Source of the DNA: Halopseudomonas xinjiangensis
Lineage (GTDB): Bacteria; Pseudomonadota; Gammaproteobacteria; Pseudomonadales; Pseudomonadaceae
DNA length: 64,000 nucleotides
NCBI RefSeq assembly: GCF_900104945.1
Contig: NZ_LT629736.1
Coordinates: forward strand, 1,488,001-1,552,000
Reading direction: 5' to 3'
This document shows, piece after piece, positions 1 through 10,652 of the stretch. Numbering within the stretch: position 1 is the first letter of the stretch; each line of letters opens with the position of its first letter. The translations under genes and the position numbers were made by a program. Below the pieces are notes generated by a model. That model worked only from the letters and a program-made list of their open reading frames with translations. It searched no databases and was not told the DNA's origin.

Positions 1-1
1 G

Positions 2-781
2 GCTCAGGGATCTCAGAGCATCCCGACCGTGGATCCGGCAACCGACCTTTTGCCGAAATCGATTCAGCAAGCGCTTGGCGAGAACGACTTCAACACCAAT
101 CTGGACATCATGATCGGAAGCAACCAGAACGAAGGCACGCTGTTCGTCGCGCTCGACGAGCTGGGCGGCACTTCGCTGGAAGCGCAAGGCGAAGGCGAAT
201 ATCGAGACCGGGTTGCCGAGTTCTTCGCGCCCTATCAGGCTGCGGCGCCCTTCGACGACCAACAGATCGCCAGCGACTATCTGGGGTTTTATAGCGAAGC
301 CTCCAGCCCTTTTTCCCAGGCGCTGTCAGCGATCTGGACCGACTTCATGTTTGCCTGTAACAGCGCAGGCCAAGCCGCGACATTCGCGGGCAAAAACATG
401 AACACGTTCAAGTACTGGTTCCGTGATGAAAATGCTCCGTGGACGCTGGTCCGCCCATCCTTTGCCAGCTTTCCGCTAGGCGCGACGCATGCCGGAGAAA
501 TCCCTTACGTACTTTATCCTGAAAGCATCATGCGCGACCGTTACGCGGGCAGCCAAGCCGATGTCGATGCATTGGCCGAAACGATGGTGGATTACTGGAC
601 CAGCTTCGCTCGGAACGGCGATCCCAATACCGCAGATGGCGTAGCGGCGAGCTGGCCGCAGGCGTCGTCGGGTCAGTATATGGTGTTGGACGTACCAGCC
701 TCCGCCAGCACCAGTGCCATGAACTTCCTCACCTATCACCGTTGCGGATACTGGCAGAACCCGCCGCTTCGCACACAGTGA
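2..781 (+). CDS. Type B carboxylesterase, C-terminal part (5' truncated by window edge)
   Basis: The reading frame is open from base 2, so the true start lies outside the window; about 259 C-terminal residues are visible. The family (alpha/beta-hydrolase carboxylesterase/cholinesterase) hydrolyses carboxylic esters with a Ser-Glu/Asp-His triad. Visible hallmarks are IGSNQNEGTLF, the family's conserved N-x-x-E-G-T stretch, and THAGEIPYVL near the end, which matches the region of the catalytic histidine; the nucleophile serine elbow would be upstream. The tail WTSFARNGDPN is also typical. Substrate cannot be told. A strong terminator follows seven bases after the stop. Related enzymes are often exported, but the N-terminus is not visible. 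Confidence 0.85.
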   Translation, partial: AQGSQSIPTVDPATDLLPKSIQQALGENDFNTNLDIMIGSNQNEGTLFVALDELGGTSLEAQGEGEYRDRVAEFFAPYQAAAPFDDQQIASDYLGFYSEASSPFSQALSAIWTDFMFACNSAGQAATFAGKNMNTFKYWFRDENAPWTLVRPSFASFPLGATHAGEIPYVLYPESIMRDRYAGSQADVDALAETMVDYWTSFARNGDPNTADGVAASWPQASSGQYMVLDVPASASTSAMNFLTYHRCGYWQNPPLRTQ

Positions 782-787
782 CGCACT

Positions 788-815
788 GCCGGGCCCGGCG
801 ACGGGCTCGGCTTTT
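788..815 (+). terminator. Rho-independent terminator of the carboxylesterase gene
   Basis: Nine-base-pair GC stem (788-796 with 803-811, one G-U pair), six-base loop, then TTTT at 812-815. It lies just after the esterase stop codon and before the convergent amidohydrolase gene. Confidence 0.75.
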
Positions 816-819
816 CGCG

Positions 820-1842
820 CTACTTCTCCTCGGCTACAACCGGCCGCTTTGGCAGCACTGCGAGAAAATTGCTCTGCGCAACTTTCACGGCTACGTCCGC
901 TTCGAGCGCATCGAGAAACGCATCGAAGCGCGACAGATGCTTGCCTAGATTGTCGAACCGCCCTACCACGTCCGACCCGATCATGAAGCGGTCAGGGTAG
1001 CGTTCGACCAACCGCACCCATTCCGCGTCCGCTTCACCCGCTTCGTCCAGCAAATACGTATCGAGCATGCTCCAGGATAGATCGATGTAGAGGTTGGAGT
1101 AGGTCGCGAGCATTCTATCCAGGGTGTCATGGAGAAACTCCAGGCGTTCCTGGCGACGGTGAATTTCAGCGGATGTACCAGCATGCGCCCAAATGAATCG
1201 AACCTTAGGGTGGGCGCGTAGCGGCTCCTCGATCTCGTGCAGATACAGGGGTTCACGTTCTCGCTTGGAGGTGATGTTGCTATGCACCATGACCGGCATG
1301 TCGAATTCTGCGGCCAGATAATAGACGCGCGTCATGGCTTCGCTGTTGGCGCGCGGCACGTCGCCATGCGTCAGAGCGGTGAGATCGTCATGACGGGTGA
1401 ACACCTCGCCGATCCCCTTCCACAGGCCGGGGAACATCTCGATCGTTCGACGGATGTGCTCATCGGAGTTCTTGTCGTTCGGGTTGAAGCCGGTGAGGAA
1501 AGGATGAAACCGTTCACGTTGCTGCTCCGGTAGATCAAGCAACGCATGGGCAAGAATCGCATCGGTCCCGGTAAACCAGTAGGCGCCTGCATCGTCGCCG
1601 GCGTAATAGCGCGGGCGACGCGGCTCGTTCTCATGCCATTTCTTCGCAACGGCCACGCCTGAAATCATCACGGCATCGATGCGATGCTCATCCATCTGGC
1701 TGAGCAGAGGCAGCATGCCTTCGCTGTTCTGAAAGAAATCGACGTAATGCAGGTGTGCGTCGGTGTAGCGATACTCGCGGGCCTGGAGCGCGCCGGAAGC
1801 GAGCGATAGAACCATTAGCGATACAACGGTGACAGTGCGCAA
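820..1842 (-). CDS. Exported amidohydrolase-family (TIM-barrel) metal-dependent hydrolase
   Basis: A 340-residue protein with a signal peptide (residues 1-21, cleavage likely after SGALQA) followed by an amidohydrolase-2 type barrel. The first metal ligands are in DAHLHY (about residues 28-33), a second histidine is in VMVHSNI (about 187), a third in FIWAHAGTS (about 220), and the late aspartate is in MIGSDVVG (about 290). Such enzymes hydrolyse or decarboxylate varied substrates; I cannot assign one. The start is TTG: it has a GGAG seven bases upstream and supplies the basic N-region of the signal peptide, whereas the first internal ATG (1815) would remove it. It lies downstream of and co-oriented with a TetR regulator, which may control it. 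Confidence 0.8.
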   Translation of the reverse strand: MRTVTVVSLMVLSLASGALQAREYRYTDAHLHYVDFFQNSEGMLPLLSQMDEHRIDAVMISGVAVAKKWHENEPRRPRYYAGDDAGAYWFTGTDAILAHALLDLPEQQRERFHPFLTGFNPNDKNSDEHIRRTIEMFPGLWKGIGEVFTRHDDLTALTHGDVPRANSEAMTRVYYLAAEFDMPVMVHSNITSKREREPLYLHEIEEPLRAHPKVRFIWAHAGTSAEIHRRQERLEFLHDTLDRMLATYSNLYIDLSWSMLDTYLLDEAGEADAEWVRLVERYPDRFMIGSDVVGRFDNLGKHLSRFDAFLDALEADVAVKVAQSNFLAVLPKRPVVAEEK

Positions 1843-1873
1843 GGTTCGTCTCCGAAACTCTGTAGCCTGTCAG

Positions 1874-1894
1874 ACCGCGGCCTGGCGCCGCGGT
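1874..1894 (-). terminator. GC-rich hairpin between tetR and the amidohydrolase gene
   Basis: Perfect eight-base inverted repeat (1874-1881 with 1887-1894) with a five-base loop, between the TetR stop and the amidohydrolase start. There is no U-run, so it may be an attenuator, an RNA-stability element or a Rho-assisted stop rather than a full terminator. Confidence 0.35.
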
Positions 1895-1909
1895 TTCAAA
1901 AGAGCCCGA

Positions 1910-2560
1910 TCAAGCACCTTTGCCTGCGTTGTCGGCGTCTTTCTTGCGCTTGGAACGATTACCCATCCGTACCCCAATATCCATCAGAAACTGCATGTAG
2001 CCTTCCTTGTCTTCGATGACCTCTCGCCAGAACGGCGAGTGATACATCGCCATGGCGCCGTGAACCAATGCCCAGGCCGCGCAGTAGTGAAAATAGGCGG
2101 GTACGTCCTCCAGCTTGCCTTCGTCGATCCGCTCCTGGATCACTCCGGTGAGGTGATTGAAGTTCGAGGCACGAATCTGATGCAGTTCTTCGACCATTTC
2201 CGGCAACTGGTTGGTCTTGACCACCTTCTCTTCCAGGCGATCGAACAGGCGATAACGATCCGGATCGCTCATGCGAAAAGCGAAATATTCACGAGACAAG
2301 GCTTCTTCGTCCCGCTCGATAGTTTCCGAATGCAACAACTCCGCGAGGTCGCGCTCGTAATCAAGCATCAGCCGCAGATAGATCTCCGCCTTGGACTTGA
2401 AGTGCTTGTAGATCGTGCCTTTACCGATGCCGACCTCGTCCGCGATCATCTCGACCGTTACGCTATCTTCGCCTTGCTCGAGAAAAAGACGCAGGGCCGT
2501 GTCCAGGATCTCTTGCTCGCGGCGCCTGAACTCGCGCACTTTACGTGATTCTTTCTGCAT
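1910..2560 (-). CDS. TetR-family transcriptional regulator
   Basis: A 216-residue regulator. The N-terminal DNA-binding domain has the TetR helix-turn-helix near residues 33-60 (VTVEMIADEVGIGKGTIYKHF), with the usual diverging C-terminal ligand-binding and dimerisation domain. I chose the ATG at 2560, which has AGG about ten bases upstream; an upstream in-frame TTG at 2587 is less likely. It corresponds in position and size to the TetR gene PA2957 of P. aeruginosa as I remember that map. It is divergent from the class V aminotransferase and upstream of the amidohydrolase, so either could be a target. Ligand unknown. Confidence 0.85.
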   Translation of the reverse strand: MQKESRKVREFRRREQEILDTALRLFLEQGEDSVTVEMIADEVGIGKGTIYKHFKSKAEIYLRLMLDYERDLAELLHSETIERDEEALSREYFAFRMSDPDRYRLFDRLEEKVVKTNQLPEMVEELHQIRASNFNHLTGVIQERIDEGKLEDVPAYFHYCAAWALVHGAMAMYHSPFWREVIEDKEGYMQFLMDIGVRMGNRSKRKKDADNAGKGA

Positions 2561-2728
2561 TGATGTACCTGAAAATCCGAGCCGCAAAGTGGATCATTAT
2601 GCCAACTTAATGACTGAATGCACACGCCTGGTTGCAAGCTGACTGTCAGGTTCAATCCGGTATCGCCTGCAGCTTTGCCGTCCCGGGAGCGATCGCCTAG
2701 GCTACACACTGAATTCCAGGAGTCAGCC

Positions 2729-3880
2729 ATGCACGAAGATCCAAGATGGAAAGACGAATTCCCGATCGATAGCGAGATCTGCTATCTCAATCACGCGGCC
2801 GTAGCCCCCTGGCCGCGCCGTGCCAGTGACGCGGTATGCGCCTTTGCTCTGGAAAATCGGACCCAGGGGGCACGTGCCTATCCTCGCTGGAGTCGCCTGG
2901 AGCTGGCTTTGCGCGGCCAATTGCAGCGCTTGCTCAACGCGCCGTCGAAGACCGACATAGCTCTGGTGAAAAATACCTCCGAGGCACTGTCTTTCGTTGC
3001 GGCGGGTCTGGACTGGCAGCCGGGGGACGAGGTGTTGACCAGTGACGAAGAGTTTCCGTCCAACCGGATCCCGTGGGAGGCTTTGGCGCCCCAGGGGGTG
3101 TCCCTGATCACCGTCGGTCTCAAGGGTTACGACCCGGAAGCCTCGATCATAGCCGCCATGACGCCGCGAACTCGCTTGTTGACGATCAGCTCGGTGCAAT
3201 ATGCCAGTGGCTTGCGCATGGATCTGCAGCGCCTCGGACGAGCCTGTCGGGAGCGCGGCATCCTGTTTTGCGTAGATGCCATTCAGTCGCTGGGGGCCCT
3301 GCCCCTCGACGTACAGGCGATCGACTGCGACTTCGCAATGGCAGATGGACACAAATGGCTAATCGGACCAGAAGGCCTGGGCGTGTTCTATTGTCGCCGC
3401 GAAGCGCGCGACCGATTGCAGCTGACCCAGTTCGGCTGGCACATGGTCGAGGATATGGGCAATTACGACAGGCTGGACTGGCAGCCGGCGAGCAGTGCCA
3501 GACGCTTCGAGGCCGGCAGCCCGAATACGCTCGCCCAGCACGCACTGTCGGCGAGTCTCGATCTGTTGTTGGAAACCGGCATGGAACAGGTAGCCAACGC
3601 CCTGCAGGAGCGGGTTGGTTTTCTCATCGAAGCGTTGCGCTCGCGTCCGGGTATCAGAATCCTGAGTCCAACCGATGAAAGTCGGCGAGCCGGAATCGTG
3701 ACCTTCGCGGTCGACGGTATCGATCAACGGCAGCTGTTCGAGTCGCTGAAGCTTGAGGGTGTAGTCTGTGCCCAACGCGGGGGTGGAATACGCTGGTCGC
3801 CCCACTTCTATACTCCTCAGGTCGTTCTGGAGCGGGCGCTGGGGATTCTGGACCAAGCGATTGCCGAGACGGGCGATTAA
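2729..3880 (+). CDS. Class V aminotransferase / cysteine desulfurase-like PLP enzyme
   Basis: A 383-residue fold-type I PLP enzyme of the class V family (isopenicillin-N-epimerase and IscS/SufS relatives). Visible features are LNHAAVAPWP at the N-terminus, the cofactor-contacting ALVKNTSEALS region, the aspartate in FCVDAIQSLG, and the PLP lysine (about residue 209) in DGHKWLIGPEG. The active-site cysteine loop of true cysteine desulfurases is not evident, so an aminotransferase, lyase or epimerase role is at least as likely. The start is the ATG at 2729, preceded by a CAGGAG Shine-Dalgarno. It stands alone, divergent from tetR. Substrate not assignable. Confidence 0.8.
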   Translation: MHEDPRWKDEFPIDSEICYLNHAAVAPWPRRASDAVCAFALENRTQGARAYPRWSRLELALRGQLQRLLNAPSKTDIALVKNTSEALSFVAAGLDWQPGDEVLTSDEEFPSNRIPWEALAPQGVSLITVGLKGYDPEASIIAAMTPRTRLLTISSVQYASGLRMDLQRLGRACRERGILFCVDAIQSLGALPLDVQAIDCDFAMADGHKWLIGPEGLGVFYCRREARDRLQLTQFGWHMVEDMGNYDRLDWQPASSARRFEAGSPNTLAQHALSASLDLLLETGMEQVANALQERVGFLIEALRSRPGIRILSPTDESRRAGIVTFAVDGIDQRQLFESLKLEGVVCAQRGGGIRWSPHFYTPQVVLERALGILDQAIAETGD

Positions 3881-3944
3881 CGCGCTTCACGATAAGCGGC
3901 ACCGGAAAGTATTCCAAATCAGTTTATAAATGGCGAGAAATCGA

Positions 3945-3973
3945 CTGGAAAGCTCCGCATCGTCGACGATACT
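3945..3973 (+). promoter_or_regulatory. Predicted promoter of the RgsA-like sRNA (sigma-S type)
   Basis: A -10 element GATACT preceded by C-G (CGATACT) at 3967-3973 resembles the sigma-S CTATACT box. The -35 (CTGGAA, 3945-3950, 17-base spacer) is weak, which suits sigma-S. It predicts a start near 3980, giving an RNA of about 120 nt to the terminator. Confidence 0.45.
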
Positions 3974-3979
3974 GAAAGT

Positions 3980-4102
3980 CATCAGGATGCGGTGTCTCCC
4001 CCAAGTTCCGCGTCCTGTCCAGACGGGCCTGCAACCCCGTCTGTGCAACACTCCTAATGGTCTTGACCCGAATTCATTCCCCCAGAATTCGGGTTTTTTT
4101 TT
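3980..4102 (+). ncRNA. rgsA: RgsA (P16)-type small regulatory RNA
   Basis: This intergenic stretch upstream of tatD (but on the opposite strand) occupies the position of the sRNA RgsA/P16 of Pseudomonas (between PA2958 and PA2959 in P. aeruginosa). A first hairpin pairs 4020-4027 with 4036-4043. A single-stranded segment with CACTCCT (4049-4055) follows, then an intrinsic terminator: a nine-base stem (4067-4075 with 4085-4093) and nine Ts (4094-4102). Size, order of elements and location fit RgsA, an Hfq-binding, RpoS-dependent RNA reported to regulate fis and acpP in P. aeruginosa. The 5' end is inferred from the promoter. Assignment rests on position, architecture and remembered sequence, not on a search. 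Confidence 0.72.
4067..4102 (+). terminator. Intrinsic terminator of the RgsA-like sRNA
   Basis: Nine-base-pair stem CCCGAATTC/GAATTCGGG, nine-base loop, then nine consecutive Ts. It works only on the plus strand and forms the 3' end of the sRNA. Confidence 0.9.
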
Positions 4103-4105
4103 GCG

Positions 4106-4885
4106 TCAGTCTGCCGCGAGTGGAAACAGGCGATGGAAGTTTTCGGTAGTGGATTCCGCCAGCCGCTCCAGCGTCACGCCACGAAGCTCGGCCAGAAACT
4201 CGGCAACTTCACGTACGAACCGGGGCTCGTTGGGCTTGCCCCGATGCGGCACAGGGGCAAGATACGGCGAGTCGGTTTCGACCAGCAACCGCTCGGTCGG
4301 CACCTTGCGGGCTACGTCACGCAGCGCATCGGCGTTCCGGAAGGTGACGATGCCCGACAACGAGATGTAATAGCCCATGTCCAGCGCGGCCCGGGCCATT
4401 TCCCAGTCTTCGGTAAAGCAGTGCAGGACGCCAGCGTGCGGCAGGTCGGCCTCGCGCAGCAAGTCCAGCGTATCGGTACGCGCAGTGCGAGTGTGGATGA
4501 TCACAGGCTTACCGGTTTGCCTGGCTGCCTGAAGATGGCAGCGAAACGAGTCACGCTGCTGCGAGGCCATTTCCGGTTCGTAGTGATAATCCAGACCGGT
4601 TTCACCGATCGCCACTACCCGAGGATGATTGATCGTCTTGAGCAGCCACTCGAGACTGGTTGAGGCGTCTGCGGTCAGATCCAGCGGGTGGATACCAACG
4701 CTGCAATACACGTCCTGGTAGCGCTCGGCCAATTCCTTAACCACCGGCGCGTTGGCCGCGTCTACACCGATACAGAGAAACTTGCTGATGCCGCGCTCAC
4801 GGGCTGCGTCTAGGGCGACGTCCAGCGAGCCGGAATGCGGCGTCAAATCGAGGCGGTCGAGGTGACAGTGGGAATCTACAAGCAT
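4106..4885 (-). CDS. tatD: TatD-family metal-dependent deoxyribonuclease
   Basis: A 259-residue TatD/YcfH family TIM-barrel hydrolase. Metal-binding motifs include the N-terminal VDSHCHLD (residues 3-10), GETGLDYHY mid-protein, PVIIHTRTA, GVLHCFTED and the late VETDSPYLAP aspartate motif; all expected positions look intact. Family members are Mg-dependent 3'-5' exonucleases or DNases implicated in DNA repair. It ends the minus-strand run from holB and pilZ; its start lies three bases after the pilZ stop, so the two are probably co-transcribed. Length is typical. Confidence 0.92.
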   Translation of the reverse strand: MLVDSHCHLDRLDLTPHSGSLDVALDAARERGISKFLCIGVDAANAPVVKELAERYQDVYCSVGIHPLDLTADASTSLEWLLKTINHPRVVAIGETGLDYHYEPEMASQQRDSFRCHLQAARQTGKPVIIHTRTARTDTLDLLREADLPHAGVLHCFTEDWEMARAALDMGYYISLSGIVTFRNADALRDVARKVPTERLLVETDSPYLAPVPHRGKPNEPRFVREVAEFLAELRGVTLERLAESTTENFHRLFPLAAD

Positions 4886-4887
4886 GG

Positions 4888-5244
4888 TTACATCGTATGC
4901 GTTGGACGGTCCGACTTGAGCGCCCCGGCCAGGTAGGTTTCGATCTTGCTACGAGCCGTGTTGTCCTGGTCGCTGAACTGCACGCCGATGCCCGCCGCTC
5001 TGTTACCCTGCGCGCCCTTGGGCGTGACCCATATGACCTTGCCGGCCACCGGTATCTTCTCCGGCTCGTCCATGAGGTTGAGCAGCATGAACACTTCATC
5101 GCCGGGCCGGTAACTCTTGTTGGTCGGGATGAACAGACCGCCATGCTTGACGAAAGGCATGTAGGCGGCGTACAGCACGGACTTGTCCTTGATGGTCAAC
5201 GACAGGATGCCATTGCGTGGCCCCGGCGCAGTCGGGTTGCTCAT
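4888..5244 (-). CDS. pilZ: Type IV pilus biogenesis protein PilZ
   Basis: A 118-residue single PilZ domain matching the founding member, PilZ itself, needed for type IV pilus assembly. The sequence GILSLTIKDKSVLYAAYMPF and the ending with a short basic tail are diagnostic in my memory. True PilZ lacks the N-terminal RxxxR motif and does not bind cyclic-di-GMP, and I see no such arginine pair here; it acts through FimX and PilB. The position between holB and tatD is the same as in P. aeruginosa (PA2960). Confidence 0.93.
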   Translation of the reverse strand: MSNPTAPGPRNGILSLTIKDKSVLYAAYMPFVKHGGLFIPTNKSYRPGDEVFMLLNLMDEPEKIPVAGKVIWVTPKGAQGNRAAGIGVQFSDQDNTARSKIETYLAGALKSDRPTHTM

Positions 5245-5283
5245 GTATCGTCAGATCCTTGTGGGGTCGGGCTGATGTCGAGG

Positions 5284-7965
<2,682 letters not shown>

Positions 7966-7973
7966 TGACGACT

Positions 7974-8804
7974 TCACTCCAGAGCCTGCATTGACAATGC
8001 CTGGGCCTGCCGTGTCGCGGCACCGATGGGCCACTCACACGTTGCAGCGCCTACCACCGGCCAGACCCCGAACACGCTGTTGCAGCAAAACACTTCAGTG
8101 CTGTGCCCCAGCTCTTCCATTCTGACGTGACGCACTGTTACCGTTTCTCCGGATCCGCGCAATGCGTTGATCAGATGATCCCTCATTACTCCCTGCACGC
8201 CGCACAATGAGAGATCCGGGGTAACCCAGGTATCCGCAAAGCGCAGGAACAGATTGCTCATGGTGCCTTCAACCAGGTTCCCATCGGTGTCCTGCATCAG
8301 ACCCTCCGGGATCGCCGGATCCTGCCACTCAGAACGCGCTAAAACCTGTTCCAGCCGATTCAGGTGCTTGATCCCGGCCAGAAGAGGTTGTTGAGCGAGA
8401 CGGGTCTGGCAGCAGAACAGTCTGACTCCGGCCTCGCCTGCGCTGATGCCGACCGGAGGCAAGGGCGCGGTCTGGATGATGCGAAGCGGCGTTTGCGGGT
8501 CGGGAAATCGATAACCGCGCGGCCCGGATCCGCGCGTTACGGTGAGCTTCAACACACCTTCATGCATCTGCCTGGCAATTTCGGCCACTTCGCTTTCGAT
8601 AAGCCTCTGGTCGAGTTCGAGCTTTAACCGCCCGGCGCCGCGCCAAAGCCGCTCGAAGTGCAGCTCGCGCAGCGTCACGCGACCATTGCTGACGCGAAAT
8701 GTCTCGTAGAGCCCATCACCGTATGCCAGGCCACGGTCATCTGCCGGCACATGCTCGACCGGTAAGCCGTTGACCAGCCTAAGCTGCAAAGCCTCAGCAA
8801 TCAC
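7974..8804 (-). CDS. pabC: Aminodeoxychorismate lyase (4-amino-4-deoxychorismate to PABA)
   Basis: A 276-residue fold-type IV PLP enzyme of folate synthesis, releasing pyruvate to form p-aminobenzoate. DDRGLAYGDGLYETFRV near the N-terminus is the family signature, the PLP lysine is in LLAGIKHLNRLEQVLARSEW (about residue 146), and DTDGNLVEGTMSNLFL is the conserved cofactor loop. The start used is GTG at 8804, thirteen bases after the fabF stop; no strong Shine-Dalgarno is visible, so the true start may be slightly inside. Location between fabF and mltG is the classical one. Confidence 0.93.
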   Translation of the reverse strand: MIAEALQLRLVNGLPVEHVPADDRGLAYGDGLYETFRVSNGRVTLRELHFERLWRGAGRLKLELDQRLIESEVAEIARQMHEGVLKLTVTRGSGPRGYRFPDPQTPLRIIQTAPLPPVGISAGEAGVRLFCCQTRLAQQPLLAGIKHLNRLEQVLARSEWQDPAIPEGLMQDTDGNLVEGTMSNLFLRFADTWVTPDLSLCGVQGVMRDHLINALRGSGETVTVRHVRMEELGHSTEVFCCNSVFGVWPVVGAATCEWPIGAATRQAQALSMQALE

Positions 8805-8816
8805 AGACGGTTCGAC

Positions 8817-10058
8817 CTAGCCAAGGCGCTTGAAGACCAGACTGCCGTTGGTGCCGCCAAAGCCGAATGAATTCGACACGACGACATCAAGCTGACGATC
8901 CTGGGCATCGTGCGCCACGTAATTCAGGTCGCATCCCTCGTCGGGATTATCCAGATTGATTGTTGGCGGAGCTACTTGGTCGCGTAGTGCGAGGATGCTG
9001 AATATTGCCTCCACTGCACCGGCCGCGCCCAGCAGGTGCCCGGTCATCGACTTGGTCGAGCTTATCACCAACTGCTGGGCATGCTCACCGAACACCGACT
9101 TGACTGCCCGCGTCTCGGCCAGATCACCCGCCATAGTGGAGGTACCGTGCGCGTTGATGTAACCCACTGAAGCAGGATCGACCCGCGCATCGTTCAATGC
9201 ATTGCGCATACACTGCGCACCACCCCGACCGTCTTCTGGCGGCGCGGTCATGTGATAGGCATCGCCGCTCATGCCGAAGCCAATCAGTTCGGCGTAAATA
9301 GTAGCGCCTCGCGCCTTGGCCATCTCGTACTCTTCGAGAACCAGCGCCCCGGCACCATCGGACAGGACGAAGCCGTCACGATCCTTGTCCCAGGGCCGGC
9401 TCGCCTGTTGCGGAGCGTCATTGCGGGTAGACAGCGCTCGCGCCGCGCTGAAACCGCCCAGGCCAAGCGAGCTTGTGGCCATTTCGGAGCCGCCAGCGAT
9501 CATCACATCGGCTTCGCCGTAGGCGATGTTCCGCGCGGCCATGCCGATGCTGTGCGTCCCGGTCGTGCAGGCAGTGGTCAGTGCGTAGTTGGGACCTTGC
9601 AGGCCATACTGGATCGACAGGTAGCCGGCCACCATGTTGATGATCGAGCCTGGCACGAAGAAAGGAGAAATCTTGCGCGGTCCGCTAGCCAGCAACAGCT
9701 CATGATTCTTCTCGATGTTGGTCAACCCGCCAATGCCTGACCCCATCGAGACCCCGATGCGGTCGCGGTTCTCGTCCGTCACTTCCAGCCCGGAATCCCG
9801 GATGGCCTGGATACACGCTGCTATGCCGTACTGAATGAACAGATCGAGCTTGCGCGCTTCCTTTGCGGACATATAGGGCTCGATGTCGAAGTCCCGGATC
9901 GACCCGCCGAAACGTGTACCAAAGGCACTGACGTCCATGTGCTCGATCGGACCGATTCCGCTTTGTCCCGCCAGGGCGGCCTGCCAGCTGCTGTCCACGT
10001 TGTTACCAAGAGGTGACAGCATTCCAAGCCCAGTTACCACGACGCGTCTGCGCGACAC
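8817..10058 (-). CDS. fabF: 3-oxoacyl-[ACP] synthase II (KAS II)
   Basis: A 413-residue condensing enzyme elongating acyl-ACP with malonyl-ACP. The Cys-His-His triad is visible: cysteine in [10 protein letters not shown], histidine in [13 protein letters not shown], histidine in [13 protein letters not shown]; the C-terminal [14 protein letters not shown] is intact. The start is GTG at 10058: an AAGGAG Shine-Dalgarno sits six bases upstream, and the protein then begins [10 protein letters not shown] as expected. An upstream ATG at 10073 would place the Shine-Dalgarno inside the coding sequence. It is separated from acpP by a terminator and probably has its own promoter. Confidence 0.96.
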   Translation of the reverse strand: MSRRRVVVTGLGMLSPLGNNVDSSWQAALAGQSGIGPIEHMDVSAFGTRFGGSIRDFDIEPYMSAKEARKLDLFIQYGIAACIQAIRDSGLEVTDENRDRIGVSMGSGIGGLTNIEKNHELLLASGPRKISPFFVPGSIINMVAGYLSIQYGLQGPNYALTTACTTGTHSIGMAARNIAYGEADVMIAGGSEMATSSLGLGGFSAARALSTRNDAPQQASRPWDKDRDGFVLSDGAGALVLEEYEMAKARGATIYAELIGFGMSGDAYHMTAPPEDGRGGAQCMRNALNDARVDPASVGYINAHGTSTMAGDLAETRAVKSVFGEHAQQLVISSTKSMTGHLLGAAGAVEAIFSILALRDQVAPPTINLDNPDEGCDLNYVAHDAQDRQLDVVVSNSFGFGGTNGSLVFKRLG

Positions 10059-10122
10059 AGGAGACTCCTTCATTTACCTATGGTGGGATCGTCAACGGGC
10101 CCGGCCCGCAGCGAATCGCGCT

Positions 10123-10151
10123 ATTGTCCGCATAATTGAGGGTGGCGGCAA
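10123..10151 (-). promoter_or_regulatory. Predicted fabF promoter
   Basis: On the minus strand, TTGCCG (10146-10151), a 17-base spacer and GACAAT (10123-10128). It lies downstream of the acpP terminator and would give fabF independent transcription with a leader of about 55 nt. Confidence 0.4.
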
Positions 10152-10178
10152 CTTACCGAGAAAATGCGTTGCGCAGAT

Positions 10179-10211
10179 GCAAAAAAGCCGCAGTGATCAC
10201 TGCGGCTTTTT
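10179..10211. terminator. Bidirectional intrinsic terminator after acpP
   Basis: Near-perfect palindrome AAGCCGCAGTGATCACTGCGGCTT flanked by an A-run on the left and a T-run on the right. On the minus strand it follows the acpP stop (10231) and ends in Us, so it should terminate or attenuate transcription between acpP and fabF. Confidence 0.9.
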
Positions 10212-10230
10212 CGGTCTGCCAGTTACGCGA

Positions 10231-10467
10231 TTACTTCTGGTGAGCGTTCACGTAATCGATAGCTTCCTGGACAGTGGTGATCTTCTCGGCTTCTTCATCC
10301 GGAATCTCGGTCTCGAACTCTTCTTCGAGAGCCATCACCAGCTCGACGGTGTCGAGGGAGTCAGCGCCAAGATCTTCAACAAAAGAAGCGCTGTTGGTCA
10401 CTTCTTCTTCTTTGACGCCGAGCTGTTCGGCAACGATTTTCTTGACGCGTTCTTCGATGGTACTCAT
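10231..10467 (-). CDS. acpP: Acyl carrier protein
   Basis: A 78-residue acidic four-helix protein carrying growing acyl chains on a phosphopantetheine arm. The attachment serine is in [11 protein letters not shown] (about residue 37). Acidic composition and length match ACP. It has its own promoter (10519-10546) and a strong terminator, allowing higher expression than its neighbours. An AGGAG at 10481-10485 is far (13 bases) from the start codon; a closer CAGG lies three bases before it. The AGGAGTG segment matches an anti-Shine-Dalgarno segment of the RgsA-like sRNA in this window. Confidence 0.98.
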   Translation of the reverse strand: MSTIEERVKKIVAEQLGVKEEEVTNSASFVEDLGADSLDTVELVMALEEEFETEIPDEEAEKITTVQEAIDYVNAHQK

Positions 10468-10518
10468 ACCTGTGTTCTCACTCCTGTTTGCAGTTCCGAG
10501 AAGCCGGACTGCGAGTAG

Positions 10519-10546
10519 TTTATAGAAACGATTTGCGCTTAAGCAA
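10519..10546 (-). promoter_or_regulatory. Predicted acpP promoter
   Basis: Minus strand: TTGCTT (10541-10546), 16-base spacer, TATAAA (10519-10524), with transcription expected from about 10512, giving a leader of about 45 nt. Confidence 0.55.
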
Positions 10547-10652
10547 GCGCGAAAAAGAATCTATGTATCATGGCCAGGCTGTAGGGCCCAACCAACCTGA
10601 AATGTCTGCGCAAGCCAGAGCATAGTCGCGTAGGACGGGTGTGACCACCCAT

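Noticed and set aside
3930..4370. Plus-strand open frame over the sRNA and the end of tatD
   Set aside because: It crosses a strong terminator and is antisense to tatD; composition is serine/arginine-rich noise.
10536..10550. Inverted repeat GCGCTTAAGCAAGCGC near the acpP promoter
   Set aside because: Short and overlapping the -35 element; too little to call an operator.
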